A stretch of DNA of 64,000 nucleotides, from assembly GCA_035353815.1 (NCBI GenBank), contig DAOQAG010000009.1, forward strand, positions 1-64,000, written 5' to 3'. Positions 52,542-61,267 of the stretch are shown piece by piece. Position 1 is the stretch's first letter; every line of letters starts with the position of its first letter. Position numbers and translations under genes: made by a program. Source of the DNA: JAKPUX01 sp035353815. GTDB lineage: Bacteria > Zhuqueibacterota > Zhuqueibacteria > Residuimicrobiales > Residuimicrobiaceae. The notes below the pieces were generated by a model. The model was not told the origin of the DNA. It worked only from the letters and a program-made list of their open reading frames with translations, and searched no databases.

Positions 52542-54746
52542 CTAGTTCTGCGCGTTCAATAGCGGCAGCGGGCCCATTTCCAGCTCCAGGAGCCCGCCCT
52601 GCATCAGCGCGGCATGGGAGAACCAGAGTTTTCCGAGCTTCACGCCGTTGAGTTTGGCGCTCTGGATGTACTTGTTTTCCTGTGAATTATGATGCGCCAC
52701 GATACGGAATTCGCAGCCGTTATCCAGCTGGATGGTCACGCGGGAAAACTGCGGACTGGTGATGGTGTAAGCCGGAACTCCGGGGGTGACCGGATAAAAG
52801 CCCATGGCGCTCAGAACCACAAAAGCCGACATGCCGCCGCCATCCTCATCACCGGGAATGCCAAAGACCGTGTCGTTGTACCAGGTATCGAGAAGAAAGC
52901 GGGTCCATTTCTGGGTCTTCCAGGGCGAACCGGTATAGTTAAATAGGTAGGGAATATGAAAACTGGGTTCATTGCCCATGGAGAACTGCCCGACCAGTCC
53001 GGTGGCATCGGGGAATTTCGCCCAGAAACGGTACTTGCTGCGGCCGAGGCCCTCGCGGAAGAGCTGGTCGAGGTGGGCCTCGAATGGCTTTGTGCCGCCG
53101 TGCAGGGCGATCAGATCGTCGATATCGTGCTGGACCTGCCAGATATAGGTCCAGCCGTTGTTTTCATCGTAATAATCGCGGCTGCCGTCGCTGCCGTCAA
53201 ATTTCGGATCGATGTCGATCCAGCGGCCTTCGGCATCCCTGGGCATGAACATCATCTTTTCCGGCTGCCAGAGGTTGCGGTAATAGTGTGCGCGCAGCTT
53301 GTACGCCGCGGCCACCTCGGTGCGGCCGAGCTCCGCCGCCAGCTCGGAGACCGCCCAGTCATCGTAGCTGTGGCCGAGGGTGAGGGCCACGGCCTGGCGC
53401 CGCTCAAAGGCATCGACCAGCGCGCAGCTCTCCGTCTCCCCGGGATGCAGGGCCGGATAATACCCGTGGGCGAGATAGAAATCGTCCAGTTCGCAGCGCG
53501 GGCCGTTGCGCCAGGGCACCATCGTCGCCTCTTCACTATTCTTGATCATGCCCGCCAGCGCGGTATCGGCGGAGAAGGAGCGGATGCCCTTGCGGTAGGC
53601 ATCGAGAAAAACAATGGATGAATGGAAGCCGTTCATGCAAGGACGGTCGCCATAAATGACCGGAAAGGTGGGCACCCAGCCGCTCTGCTGATACATGCGG
53701 ACATAGGAGGCGAGCATATCGCCCTCCATGGCGGGATGGAGGATCATCCGCAGCGGATGATGGGCGAGATAGGTATCCCACGCCCAGTCATCGACGTAAA
53801 AGGGACGCGCATCGGCATGGATGCGGTGGTCATAGCCGCTGTAATAGTGCCCCGATTCGCTGATGTTGACCATGCGTTCATGGCAGCGATAGAGAGCGGT
53901 GTAAAAGCTGCGTTTCCAGGCCTCGGTGCCGCCGCTGACGCGGATGCGGTTGATCACCGCGGACCAGGCCGCCTTGCCGCGCGCGGCCAGCGCGGCAAAG
54001 GAGACCCCCTCGACCTCCTGCGCGAAATTGGCGCGCGCCTGCTCGGGGCTGATGAAGGAGATCGCATAACGAAATTCGAGCACCGCAGGGGCTTGCGGGC
54101 CGAAGCTGAGGCGCAGCCTCTCACCGCTGCCGGCATCGCTGGCGGGCGCGGTACTGAAACGTCCATAGAGATAGACTGTGACCTCATTAAAGATCTCGCG
54201 GCCGGTGATCGCCCCCTCCTGGTACTCCAGATGGGCGTCCGGGTAATAATGGCCGAAAAGCAGCTGCTTGTTGGTGGCCTGCGGAAAGGTGAACCGGAAG
54301 ATCGCCGCGTGGGCGGCCACCGCGTACTCCGTCTTGACGCCCATTTCGATCAGGTTGGTCGCGTAGTACCAGGGGCGGTTGATCTCGAGATCGGGGTCCC
54401 AGGTCATCCGCGCCGTCCAGGCGGACTCTTCCGCCGCGCCGACGGCCGGCTTGAGCGTAAATACCCTGGCGACGCGGTGCGAGATGACCGCCAGCGGAAA
54501 GCAGGAGATCTGATCGTCGAGATAGTCCCGCCGGTCCGGATAAAAGCGCAGCATCTGGTTGGGGAGCTGTACCGTCGGCCGCGTCGGTTCGAGCAGCTGG
54601 CCGACGTTGCCGATGGTCATGTCAATATAGTCCAGTCCATCCTTGCCCGCTGCCGCCGGCGCAGCGGCGGCGAGGGCCAGCAGCAGCGCCAGCGCGGCCG
54701 CGGCTGCACGGCTGAATGCCCCTCTCCCGATGATCTCTTTGCTCAT
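52542..54746 (-). CDS. GH92 exo-alpha-mannosidase
   Basis: 734 aa from the ATG at 54746, which begins the signal peptide (AAAAALALLLALAAAAPAAA); the frame's 88 upstream codons run through the duplicated GH28 tail. The active site is complete: FSMGNEPSFHIPYLFNY (general acid Glu593) and PGDEDGGGMSAFVVLSAMGFYPVTPG, though Phe replaces the usual Trp after SA. Sec-exported, no lipobox. Probably a different linkage preference from its neighbour. Confidence 0.92.
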   Translation of the reverse strand: MSKEIIGRGAFSRAAAAALALLLALAAAAPAAAGKDGLDYIDMTIGNVGQLLEPTRPTVQLPNQMLRFYPDRRDYLDDQISCFPLAVISHRVARVFTLKPAVGAAEESAWTARMTWDPDLEINRPWYYATNLIEMGVKTEYAVAAHAAIFRFTFPQATNKQLLFGHYYPDAHLEYQEGAITGREIFNEVTVYLYGRFSTAPASDAGSGERLRLSFGPQAPAVLEFRYAISFISPEQARANFAQEVEGVSFAALAARGKAAWSAVINRIRVSGGTEAWKRSFYTALYRCHERMVNISESGHYYSGYDHRIHADARPFYVDDWAWDTYLAHHPLRMILHPAMEGDMLASYVRMYQQSGWVPTFPVIYGDRPCMNGFHSSIVFLDAYRKGIRSFSADTALAGMIKNSEEATMVPWRNGPRCELDDFYLAHGYYPALHPGETESCALVDAFERRQAVALTLGHSYDDWAVSELAAELGRTEVAAAYKLRAHYYRNLWQPEKMMFMPRDAEGRWIDIDPKFDGSDGSRDYYDENNGWTYIWQVQHDIDDLIALHGGTKPFEAHLDQLFREGLGRSKYRFWAKFPDATGLVGQFSMGNEPSFHIPYLFNYTGSPWKTQKWTRFLLDTWYNDTVFGIPGDEDGGGMSAFVVLSAMGFYPVTPGVPAYTITSPQFSRVTIQLDNGCEFRIVAHHNSQENKYIQSAKLNGVKLGKLWFSHAALMQGGLLELEMGPLPLLNAQN

Positions 54747-54755
54747 GGTCTGCAC

Positions 54756-54856
54756 ATCCCTTAATTCAAGTGTGATACCGATTTTGCCCGGCAACGGCCA
54801 GTCGCCGTCAATCCCCCTACATGCCTTGAATATCCCTCTATTCAAGGGTGATACCG
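54756..54856 (-). repeat. duplicated 3' end of the GH28 gene
   Basis: 54832-54856, covering the GH28 stop and last codons (GITLE), and 54756-54780 agree at 22 of 25 positions, 76 bp apart. The downstream copy ends 10 bp before the next start codon. CCTTGAAT (54824-54831) and ATTCAAGG (54840-54847) also form an 8-bp hairpin around the stop codon. Confidence 0.8.
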
Positions 54857-56415
54857 CTACATCGGCCCGACTGCAGGAGCGGCGCCGATGCGCCGCCGCG
54901 GATTTTGAGTCCGGTGAACGCGGCACCGGCGACGTTATGGAGCACCATCGGCCACACCGCACCGGCGGCATCCAGCATGAGCGCGCTGCCCCGGATCTCC
55001 CGGCCGTCATCGCAGAGCAGGGCCGGGCGGAAATCGGGCCCGGCCGCCTTCAGGGTGAGGTTGTTCATGGTCAGCCCGGTGACGTGGCGCGCATAGAGGC
55101 CCCAGGCGGGCAGTTCGCCGAACATGGAAAATTCGGGATATTCGCCCGCCTCCTCCGGTACCGCCTCGAGCCTGGAAAGGGGCAGGCAGGCCAGCCCCTT
55201 GTTGGCGTGCCCCGGCGCGGTGATTTGAATATCCTCGAGCACCAGGTTTTCGATAGCCCGTCCGGGCAGGCCGGCGATGACGGCGGGGAAGGAGTTGTGA
55301 AAAAAGCTCGTCGGGGGACCGGGCAGATCGTAGCCGCGGTCAGGCGCGTCAAAGGGGACCTGAACCTCCATATCGCTGATCCTGACGTTGCGGAGGAAAC
55401 CGGTCGAGTCGCCCGAGCGCTGCCCCAGCCGCAGGAAAAAGGCATTGCCGGTATTCCGGGCCCGGATGTGCCGGACGATGATGTTTTCGATCCGGCCGCC
55501 ATCCACCGTCTCGATGGCGATGGCCGAGCGATAGGTGTCGATCACCCGGATGTTTTCCACCGTGATGTTCCTGAACCCCCCCGTCGAGGCGGTACCGAAT
55601 TTCACAGCGCTGGCGCTGCTGCGCACCGTGCAGTCGGCAATATAAATACTGTCGTTACAGGCCCCGGTGCGGTGGGATTTCAGACAAATGCCGTCGTCGG
55701 CCGAGTTGACATCGCACCCGGTGATACGCACATTGCGGCAGTCATCGATGTCGATGCCGTCGTTATTCCAGAAGGCTCTGCTGATGACGCGGAGATGCTC
55801 GAGGCGCAGGTTGCGGCAGAGGGAGTAGGTCTGGACCCAGCAGGAGGAGTTCCGCAGGGTGATGTCGCGCACCAGGACATCGCTGCAGCCGGTAAAATGG
55901 ATCAGCTGCGGCCGCATCGATTCGCTCGGGCGTTTGCGTCGCTGGTTATAATTGGGATCGACGCGCGCACCACAGTGATGCAGACTGTCGGCATTGAGGG
56001 CCAGGGCCTGCCCCTGGCCGTCGATGGTGCCCGCGCCGGTGATGGCGATTCCTGCGGCATGGTCGGCGAGGATCAGGGCGTAATGGAGATCGATCTTGCG
56101 ATAGAGAAAGGGATCGGTGCTGCCGAGCACAGTCCCGCCGCGTTCGATGTGCAGGGTGACGCCGCTTTTCAGCTGGATGGTGCCGGAGAGAAACCGGCCG
56201 CGGGGGATAACGACCATGCCACCGCCTGCGGCCGCGGCGGAGTCGATAGCCGCCTGCAGTGCTGCCGTGCACAGGGTGAGGCCATCGCCGCGGGCGCCAA
56301 AGGCCTCCACGGGAAATCGCCGGCGCTCCTCCTTCGGGGCGGGAGCGGCGAGGGCCGGGAGGAGCGCGGCCAGAAGGAACAGGACCAGAAGGCACGCACG
56401 GCGAGGTCGGGTCAT
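54838..56415 (-). CDS. GH28 polygalacturonase/rhamnogalacturonase family enzyme
   Basis: 525 aa from the ATG at 56415, one base after the GH92 stop, with GAGGG 8 nt upstream; signal peptide LLVLFLLAALLPALAAPA. Parallel beta-helix. FPVEAFGARGDG opens the domain. Catalytic Asp219 in NNDGIDIDD and Asp240/Asp241 in SADDGICLKS have the 21/22-residue spacing of fungal polygalacturonase. The usual GHG histidine motif is replaced by SASAVKFGTAS.GGFRNI, as in a bacterial branch that includes rhamnogalacturonan-active enzymes. In a window with RhaT/A/B and GH78 a rhamnogalacturonan role is plausible. Confidence 0.9.
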   Translation of the reverse strand: MTRPRRACLLVLFLLAALLPALAAPAPKEERRRFPVEAFGARGDGLTLCTAALQAAIDSAAAAGGGMVVIPRGRFLSGTIQLKSGVTLHIERGGTVLGSTDPFLYRKIDLHYALILADHAAGIAITGAGTIDGQGQALALNADSLHHCGARVDPNYNQRRKRPSESMRPQLIHFTGCSDVLVRDITLRNSSCWVQTYSLCRNLRLEHLRVISRAFWNNDGIDIDDCRNVRITGCDVNSADDGICLKSHRTGACNDSIYIADCTVRSSASAVKFGTASTGGFRNITVENIRVIDTYRSAIAIETVDGGRIENIIVRHIRARNTGNAFFLRLGQRSGDSTGFLRNVRISDMEVQVPFDAPDRGYDLPGPPTSFFHNSFPAVIAGLPGRAIENLVLEDIQITAPGHANKGLACLPLSRLEAVPEEAGEYPEFSMFGELPAWGLYARHVTGLTMNNLTLKAAGPDFRPALLCDDGREIRGSALMLDAAGAVWPMVLHNVAGAAFTGLKIRGGASAPLLQSGRCSGITLE

Positions 56416-56416
56416 G

Positions 56417-58717
56417 CTAGCGGCCCTCACGCATGGCCGAGAGCGAATAGGGGGCATCGGCAGGGTCTGTGCCGCGCTGGAAATTGGGCTGTGCACTCAT
56501 GGTGAAATCGATGCGGCCGCCCTGAATGATCTCCTCGTGGCGGAGATAATTGCGCGACAGGGATTTGCCGTTGAGCGCGGCGGACTCGATGTAGACATGG
56601 TCGGGACGGTTGTTCCGCGCGGTGATCACCAGTGTTTTTCCATTCTCCAGATGGACGGTCATGCGCTCGAACAGCGGCGATCCCAGGGCGTATTCTCCGG
56701 TACCGGGGCAGACCGGATAAAACCCCATGGCCGAGAGGACATACCAGGCGGAGGTCTGGCCGTTATCCTCATCGCCGCAGAGCCCGTCGGGATCGGGGGT
56801 GTAGAGCAGATTCATCACCTCGCGCACATGCTGCTGCGCCTTCCAGGGGGCGCCGGCCCAGTCGTAGAGATAGATGGCATGCTGGATGGGCTGATTGCCG
56901 TGGGCATATTGTCCCATGCCGGCGATGACCATTTCGGTGATCTCGTGGATCTGCCGGCCGTAATAGGAGCAATCGAAGGTCGGCGGGACCGAAAAAACCG
57001 AATCGAGTTTGGCGACGAACGGCGCCCGTCCGCCCATGAGGTCGATCAGCCCCTGGGGATCGTGAAAGACCGACCAGGTGTAGTGCCAGGCGCAGCCCTC
57101 GGTGAAGGCATCGCCCCACTTGTCGGGGTGAAAGGGGATCTGGAACGAGCCGTTGCGGAGCCGGCCGCGCATGAAACGGGTGGCGGGATCGAAGAGATTG
57201 CGATAATTCAGGGCGCGCTGGTGGAAGCGTGCGATTTCATCGGCAGGCCGCACCAGGGCGCGGGCGAGCTGCATGATGGTGAAATCGTCGTAGCTGTACT
57301 CCAGCGTCCGGGCGACATTTTCGTTGACGCCGACGTCGTAGGGGATATAGCCGAGTTCATTGTAATAGTTCACGCCGAAGCGGCCGACCGAGCGCAGGGG
57401 TCCCTCCTGCGCAGAATTCTTGAAGATGGCCTTATAAAGAGTCGCGATATCGTAGCCACGGATGCCCTTGAGCCAGACGTCGGCGATGATCGCCGCCGAG
57501 TTGGAGCCGATCATACAATTACGGTGGCCAGGACTGGCCCACTCCGGCAGCCAGCCGCTCTCCTCAAAGGTATGGACCAGGCCCTCCATGACCTGGGCGA
57601 CCAGCCCGGGCTGCATGATGGTCAGCAGCGGAAAGGCGGCCCGGAAGGTATCCCAGAAGCCGTTGTCGGTGTAGAGATAACCCGGCAGGACGGCGCCGTT
57701 ATAGGGACTGTAATGGACGACCCGCCCGTCCCGGTCGTATTCGAAAAAGCGCCGCGGGAAGAGCATGGTACGGTAAAGAGCGGTGTAAAAGGTACGCTGT
57801 TGCGCCTCGGTTCCACCGCTGACGGCGATCCGCCCCAGTCCCTTGTTCCAGACGGCCCGGGCCTTGGCCAGGGTTTGATCGAAGGAATCGCCGCCCACTT
57901 CGCGGGCGAGATTGAGCTCCGCCTGTTCCGGGCTGATGAAGGAGGAGGCCACGCGCAGATGGACGACCTGGCCGGCGCGGCTCTTGAAGCGCAGCAGGGC
58001 ACCGACATGTTCGCCCTCCAGCTCGAGGCGGTCGGGGAAGAGCTGATCACCCGACCAGGTGGCCGCGGCAAGGGGCTCGACGTCGAAATAGATCACAAAG
58101 TACGAATGGAAATTGGCCGGAACGCCCCCTTCGTTATTGCGGCAGTAGCCGACGATCTTTTTCTCCGCCGGGATGATCTTGACGTACGAGCCCATATGAA
58201 AGGCGTCGATCAGCAGCGCTGCGCTGTCGGATTGGGGATAGCGAATCCTGAACTGGGCGCAGCGCTCGGTCGGGGTGATCTCGGTCCAGAGGTCATAGTC
58301 GCCCAGATAGACCTGGTAATAATAGGGCCGGGCGGTTTCGCGCTTGTGCGTGAACCACGAGGCGCGCTCCTCCTCGCCGAGGCGGAGGCGGCCCGTCTGC
58401 GGCAGGATGGCAAAGGCTCCGTAATCGCCGATCCACGGAGAGGGTTGATGCGTCTGTTTGAAGCCGACGATCCTGGCCGCGTCATAGGTGTATTGCCAGC
58501 CATCGCCCATCCGGCCGGTCTGCGGCGTCCAGAAATTCATGCCCCAGGGCAGGGCGATGGCCGGATAGGTGTTGCCGGTGGAAAGCTGCGGCGAAGAGTC
58601 GCTGCCCACCAGGGGATTGACCAGATCGGCATAGCCGGCATCCTGTGGATCGATCTCCTTGCTGCCGGCCACAGCTGCACCCAGCAGCAAGGCCAGGATG
58701 ATCAGATGGTGCTTCAT
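56417..58717 (-). CDS. GH92 family enzyme with Gln in place of the general acid
   Basis: 766 aa from the ATG at 58717 (AAGGAG 6 nt upstream; signal peptide LIILALLLGAAVAG). All GH92 parts are present (LVNPLVGSDSSPQLSTGNTY start; CGDEDNGQTSAWYVLSAMGFYPVCPG), but the general-acid motif reads AHGNQPIQHAIYLYD, giving Gln609 instead of Glu. I recall the same Glu-to-Gln change in the Cellulosimicrobium GH92 that removes mannose from mannose-1-phospho-6-mannose, where phosphate leaves without acid help. That activity is therefore a specific hypothesis here. First GH92 of the operon, 31 bp after the small membrane protein. Confidence 0.93.
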   Translation of the reverse strand: MKHHLIILALLLGAAVAGSKEIDPQDAGYADLVNPLVGSDSSPQLSTGNTYPAIALPWGMNFWTPQTGRMGDGWQYTYDAARIVGFKQTHQPSPWIGDYGAFAILPQTGRLRLGEEERASWFTHKRETARPYYYQVYLGDYDLWTEITPTERCAQFRIRYPQSDSAALLIDAFHMGSYVKIIPAEKKIVGYCRNNEGGVPANFHSYFVIYFDVEPLAAATWSGDQLFPDRLELEGEHVGALLRFKSRAGQVVHLRVASSFISPEQAELNLAREVGGDSFDQTLAKARAVWNKGLGRIAVSGGTEAQQRTFYTALYRTMLFPRRFFEYDRDGRVVHYSPYNGAVLPGYLYTDNGFWDTFRAAFPLLTIMQPGLVAQVMEGLVHTFEESGWLPEWASPGHRNCMIGSNSAAIIADVWLKGIRGYDIATLYKAIFKNSAQEGPLRSVGRFGVNYYNELGYIPYDVGVNENVARTLEYSYDDFTIMQLARALVRPADEIARFHQRALNYRNLFDPATRFMRGRLRNGSFQIPFHPDKWGDAFTEGCAWHYTWSVFHDPQGLIDLMGGRAPFVAKLDSVFSVPPTFDCSYYGRQIHEITEMVIAGMGQYAHGNQPIQHAIYLYDWAGAPWKAQQHVREVMNLLYTPDPDGLCGDEDNGQTSAWYVLSAMGFYPVCPGTGEYALGSPLFERMTVHLENGKTLVITARNNRPDHVYIESAALNGKSLSRNYLRHEEIIQGGRIDFTMSAQPNFQRGTDPADAPYSLSAMREGR

Positions 58718-58748
58718 GCTCCACTCCTTGGCTACAAGTCCGCACATC

Positions 58749-59006
58749 TCATTTTTTTCGCCATGCCGCCGCGGCGATCCAGCGCAGGCTGTGAAAGAGC
58801 AGGCGCAGCGCCGCCGCGATCAGATAGAGTACCAGCGCCAGGGCCAGAACGAATGGCAGCTGCGTGACCAGCTCGCCCCAACCCGCCTGGTATTTGACGA
58901 TGGCATAGCCGTTGGCCAGCAGGGCGATCCCCAGGGAGATGATGCTGTACCTGATCTCCCGCGTGATCGCCGCGCCGGTGATGGTGATATCCCTGATCTT
59001 AAACAT
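58749..59006 (-). CDS. 85-aa two-helix membrane protein of unknown function
   Basis: 85 aa from the ATG at 59006, which overlaps the Gfo/Idh stop by 8 nt, so translation is coupled; the frame's earlier start would overlap that gene by 83 nt. Two membrane helices: about 20-38 (YSIISLGIALLANGYAIV) and about 47-70 (LPFVLALALVLYLIAAALRLL), with basic C-terminus RWIAAAAWRKK. The N-terminal DITITGAAIT vaguely resembles the flavinylation motif of ApbE targets, but lacks the exact SGAT form. No family recognised. Its place between ApbE/oxidoreductase and glycosidase genes suggests a membrane partner. Confidence 0.7.
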   Translation of the reverse strand: MFKIRDITITGAAITREIRYSIISLGIALLANGYAIVKYQAGWGELVTQLPFVLALALVLYLIAAALRLLFHSLRWIAAAAWRKK

Positions 59007-60261
59007 GATAGCGTTCTTCCAGCTTGAGCCGCGCGCCGGTCCGGGCCGCCTCTTCGGCGAGCAGCGACCATACCGTGGCATAATAGGCCTGCCGGGTCAG
59101 CTCCTCGGGAGCCTGGCCGGCGCGGATATAGCCGACGAAGGCCTCCAGCTGCAACCGGGTCTCGTCCATCCGGTAGTTGCCGGTAATATAGCCGCCTTCA
59201 GAGCGGACGGCGGTCTCGGGCACCCAGCTGGCGCCACCGATGGGGATCGTGGCGAAGAGATCCTCCTCGAGATCATGGACGAGTCGGCGGATCGCCGGCG
59301 GCGCCGGGGGCGTTTCGGCATAGATCTTGTTCACTTCCAGCTCGAGGGTGCCTCGACTGCCGAAGATCTGTTCTTCGACCCCGTAGTGCTTGTTGCTGTT
59401 GATGGAATCGTAGATGAACTGCGCATCGTCGGGATAGGTAAACAGAGCGGCTACATGATCGTAGACCTCGCGTTTTCCCTTCCAGTAGATCAGTCCGCCG
59501 TTGGCGACGACAGAAACGGGCTGCATCCCTTTGATCCAGCTTGCCACCTGCAGTTGATGGGACATCAGCTCGGTAAAGAGGCCGGCGGAATATTCAGTGT
59601 AGAGGCGCCAGTTGATCTTCCGTTCCAGATCCGGCCTGCCGGCTGGCACCGGCCGCCGCCAGTCGCTGTTGCGGTGCCAGTAGCCGCGGATATGGGTAAT
59701 CTGGCCGAGTTCGCCGCTGCGGATCTTTTTCATGGCATCCAGGTAGATGGGACTGAAGAGGCGCTGATGTCCCACCTGGAGAATCCGGCCGGTGCGGCGG
59801 TGCAGATCGTACATGGCCTTGCTGTCGTCGAGGGTCCGGGCCATGGATTTCTCGCAAAAGACCTGTTGGCCGGCCTGGAGCGCGTCGAGCGTGACCGGCG
59901 CATGGACATGCAGCGGTGTGGCGACGACAACCCCGTCCAGATCCGTCCGCTCCAGCAGCCGGCGGTAATCGCGATAACCCGCCGCCTTGCCCGCCGTCAG
60001 CTCGAGGGCGCGCTGATAGTTCGGCTCATAATTATCGCAGATCGCGGCAATCTCGACATTAAGCGGGAGGGCGAAGGCCTGAATATTTTGCAGCAGGGCG
60101 CTGCCGCGGTCCCCGACCCCGATGATCCCGAGACGCACGCGCTCCAGAGCGGAGGGCGCGGCGGCCTTGCCGCTGAAAACCTTGAGCCAGGGTGCCGACG
60201 CCAGCATCAGGCCCGAGCCGGCCCCGGTCATGATCCCCTTCATGAATTCTCTTCGCTTCAT
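58999..60261 (-). CDS. Tat-exported Gfo/Idh/MocA family oxidoreductase
   Basis: 420 aa. The N-terminus KRREFMKGIMTGAGSGLMLA is a twin-arginine signal, used to export cofactor-loaded proteins. A Rossmann fold follows (VRLGIIGVGDRGSALLQNI, GVVVATPLHVHAPVTLDAL, VFCEKSMARTL with the conserved EK), then the alpha/beta C-terminal domain (GYWHRNSDWRRPVP; HQLQVASWI). It should oxidise or reduce a sugar with bound NAD(P) outside the cytoplasm. It lacks the features of GH109 glycosidases. Lies 9 bp after apbE. Confidence 0.88.
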   Translation of the reverse strand: MKRREFMKGIMTGAGSGLMLASAPWLKVFSGKAAAPSALERVRLGIIGVGDRGSALLQNIQAFALPLNVEIAAICDNYEPNYQRALELTAGKAAGYRDYRRLLERTDLDGVVVATPLHVHAPVTLDALQAGQQVFCEKSMARTLDDSKAMYDLHRRTGRILQVGHQRLFSPIYLDAMKKIRSGELGQITHIRGYWHRNSDWRRPVPAGRPDLERKINWRLYTEYSAGLFTELMSHQLQVASWIKGMQPVSVVANGGLIYWKGKREVYDHVAALFTYPDDAQFIYDSINSNKHYGVEEQIFGSRGTLELEVNKIYAETPPAPPAIRRLVHDLEEDLFATIPIGGASWVPETAVRSEGGYITGNYRMDETRLQLEAFVGYIRAGQAPEELTRQAYYATVWSLLAEEAARTGARLKLEERYHV

Positions 60262-60270
60262 CGTCTCTGG

Positions 60271-61149
60271 TCACACCTCCACGCTTGCAGGTACAGGCGT
60301 CACGGTCGCCCGGGTGCCGCGGTACGAGATTCGCACCACCTCCACCCTCTCCTCCAGCTGGTCCAGAACAGCGCCGATCCTGTTCTCGTCGAGGACCAGA
60401 AAGGCCGTCGAGAGGATTTCAGCTTGCAGCGGCGAATTGCCGATGACACACGCAATCCCGGTTCCGGTGACCGGCGTTCCAGTGCAGGGATCGATGACAT
60501 GCGCCCGCTGCTCCAGCCGGCCATCATCCTCCACTCGATAGTTGCTGGAAGACGAGAGCGCCTGGTCGCAAAGGGCAAAGGAGCAGGCCGGGCGCTCCGG
60601 ATGATAGAGATCCCGGATCCCGACCGGCCAGGCCGCGCCGTGCGGATGTGTGCCTTTGACCAGGATCGAGCTTTCGCCGAAACTGATGAAGGCGTGGGCG
60701 ACGGGGGCCGCGCCGAGGAGCGGCCGGATCCGCTCGAGGGCATACCCCTTGCCGAATCCGCCCAGATCGAGGCGAATCCCGGCACGGGCAAAGGCGATGC
60801 TCCGTTTTTCCCGGTCGAGAACGATCTCGTGCAGATGCGAGGCGGCCGGGCCTGCGCCACCTTGACCAAGCGTGATATCGAAAGCTCCGCCGGTCAGCTC
60901 CGCATAGCACAAACAGGTATCCAGAATCGCAAAGAGCTCGTCATCGAGGGCGACGCCGCCCCGATGGGCGCTCCGGTTGATCCGGCTGATGTCGCTGCCG
61001 GGCTGAAAGCGGCTCAAGCGGGACTCGACCCGGTCGACCTCGGCGCGGATCCGGCCGAAGAGCCGCTCGCACAGTTCCGCATCCGCGTGCGGCAGCACCA
61101 CGTTGAGGCGGCTGCCCATCGCATGGCAGCTGTTATGATAAACGTGCAT
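60271..61149 (-). CDS. apbE: ApbE-like FAD:protein FMN transferase
   Basis: 292 aa from the ATG at 61149, preceded by a GGGGGGAGGG run; the frame's earlier start is 13 codons upstream. ApbE attaches FMN to Ser/Thr of target proteins. Motifs: MGSRLNVVLP near the start, RFQPGSDISRIN, LTGGAFDITLG, IRLDLGGFGKGYALERI, and HVIDPCTGTPVTGTG with Mg2+ ligands. No signal peptide or lipobox, so it looks cytoplasmic, unlike many ApbE. No classical FMN-binding target gene is visible nearby. Confidence 0.88.
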   Translation of the reverse strand: MHVYHNSCHAMGSRLNVVLPHADAELCERLFGRIRAEVDRVESRLSRFQPGSDISRINRSAHRGGVALDDELFAILDTCLCYAELTGGAFDITLGQGGAGPAASHLHEIVLDREKRSIAFARAGIRLDLGGFGKGYALERIRPLLGAAPVAHAFISFGESSILVKGTHPHGAAWPVGIRDLYHPERPACSFALCDQALSSSSNYRVEDDGRLEQRAHVIDPCTGTPVTGTGIACVIGNSPLQAEILSTAFLVLDENRIGAVLDQLEERVEVVRISYRGTRATVTPVPASVEV

Positions 61150-61267
61150 GCCCTCCCCCCTGCTCGCCGCCGCCTTCCGGCCAAGCATCCGGCCTCAGCC
61201 GAGCCGAGCCGATCCAGAGTGGCAGCAGACCGCCACCGCGGCCTGTTTGCGTCCAGTCCGGCATCGC

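Noticed and set aside
54747..55010. 88-codon N-terminal extension of the GH92 at 52542
   Set aside because: It would overlap the GH28 gene and place an unrelated stretch before a clear signal peptide that begins at 54746.
58999..60261. GH109 alpha-N-acetylgalactosaminidase
   Set aside because: It shares the Gfo/Idh fold and Tat signal, but the NPxW..H..H.TGN-type motifs of GH109 are not seen.
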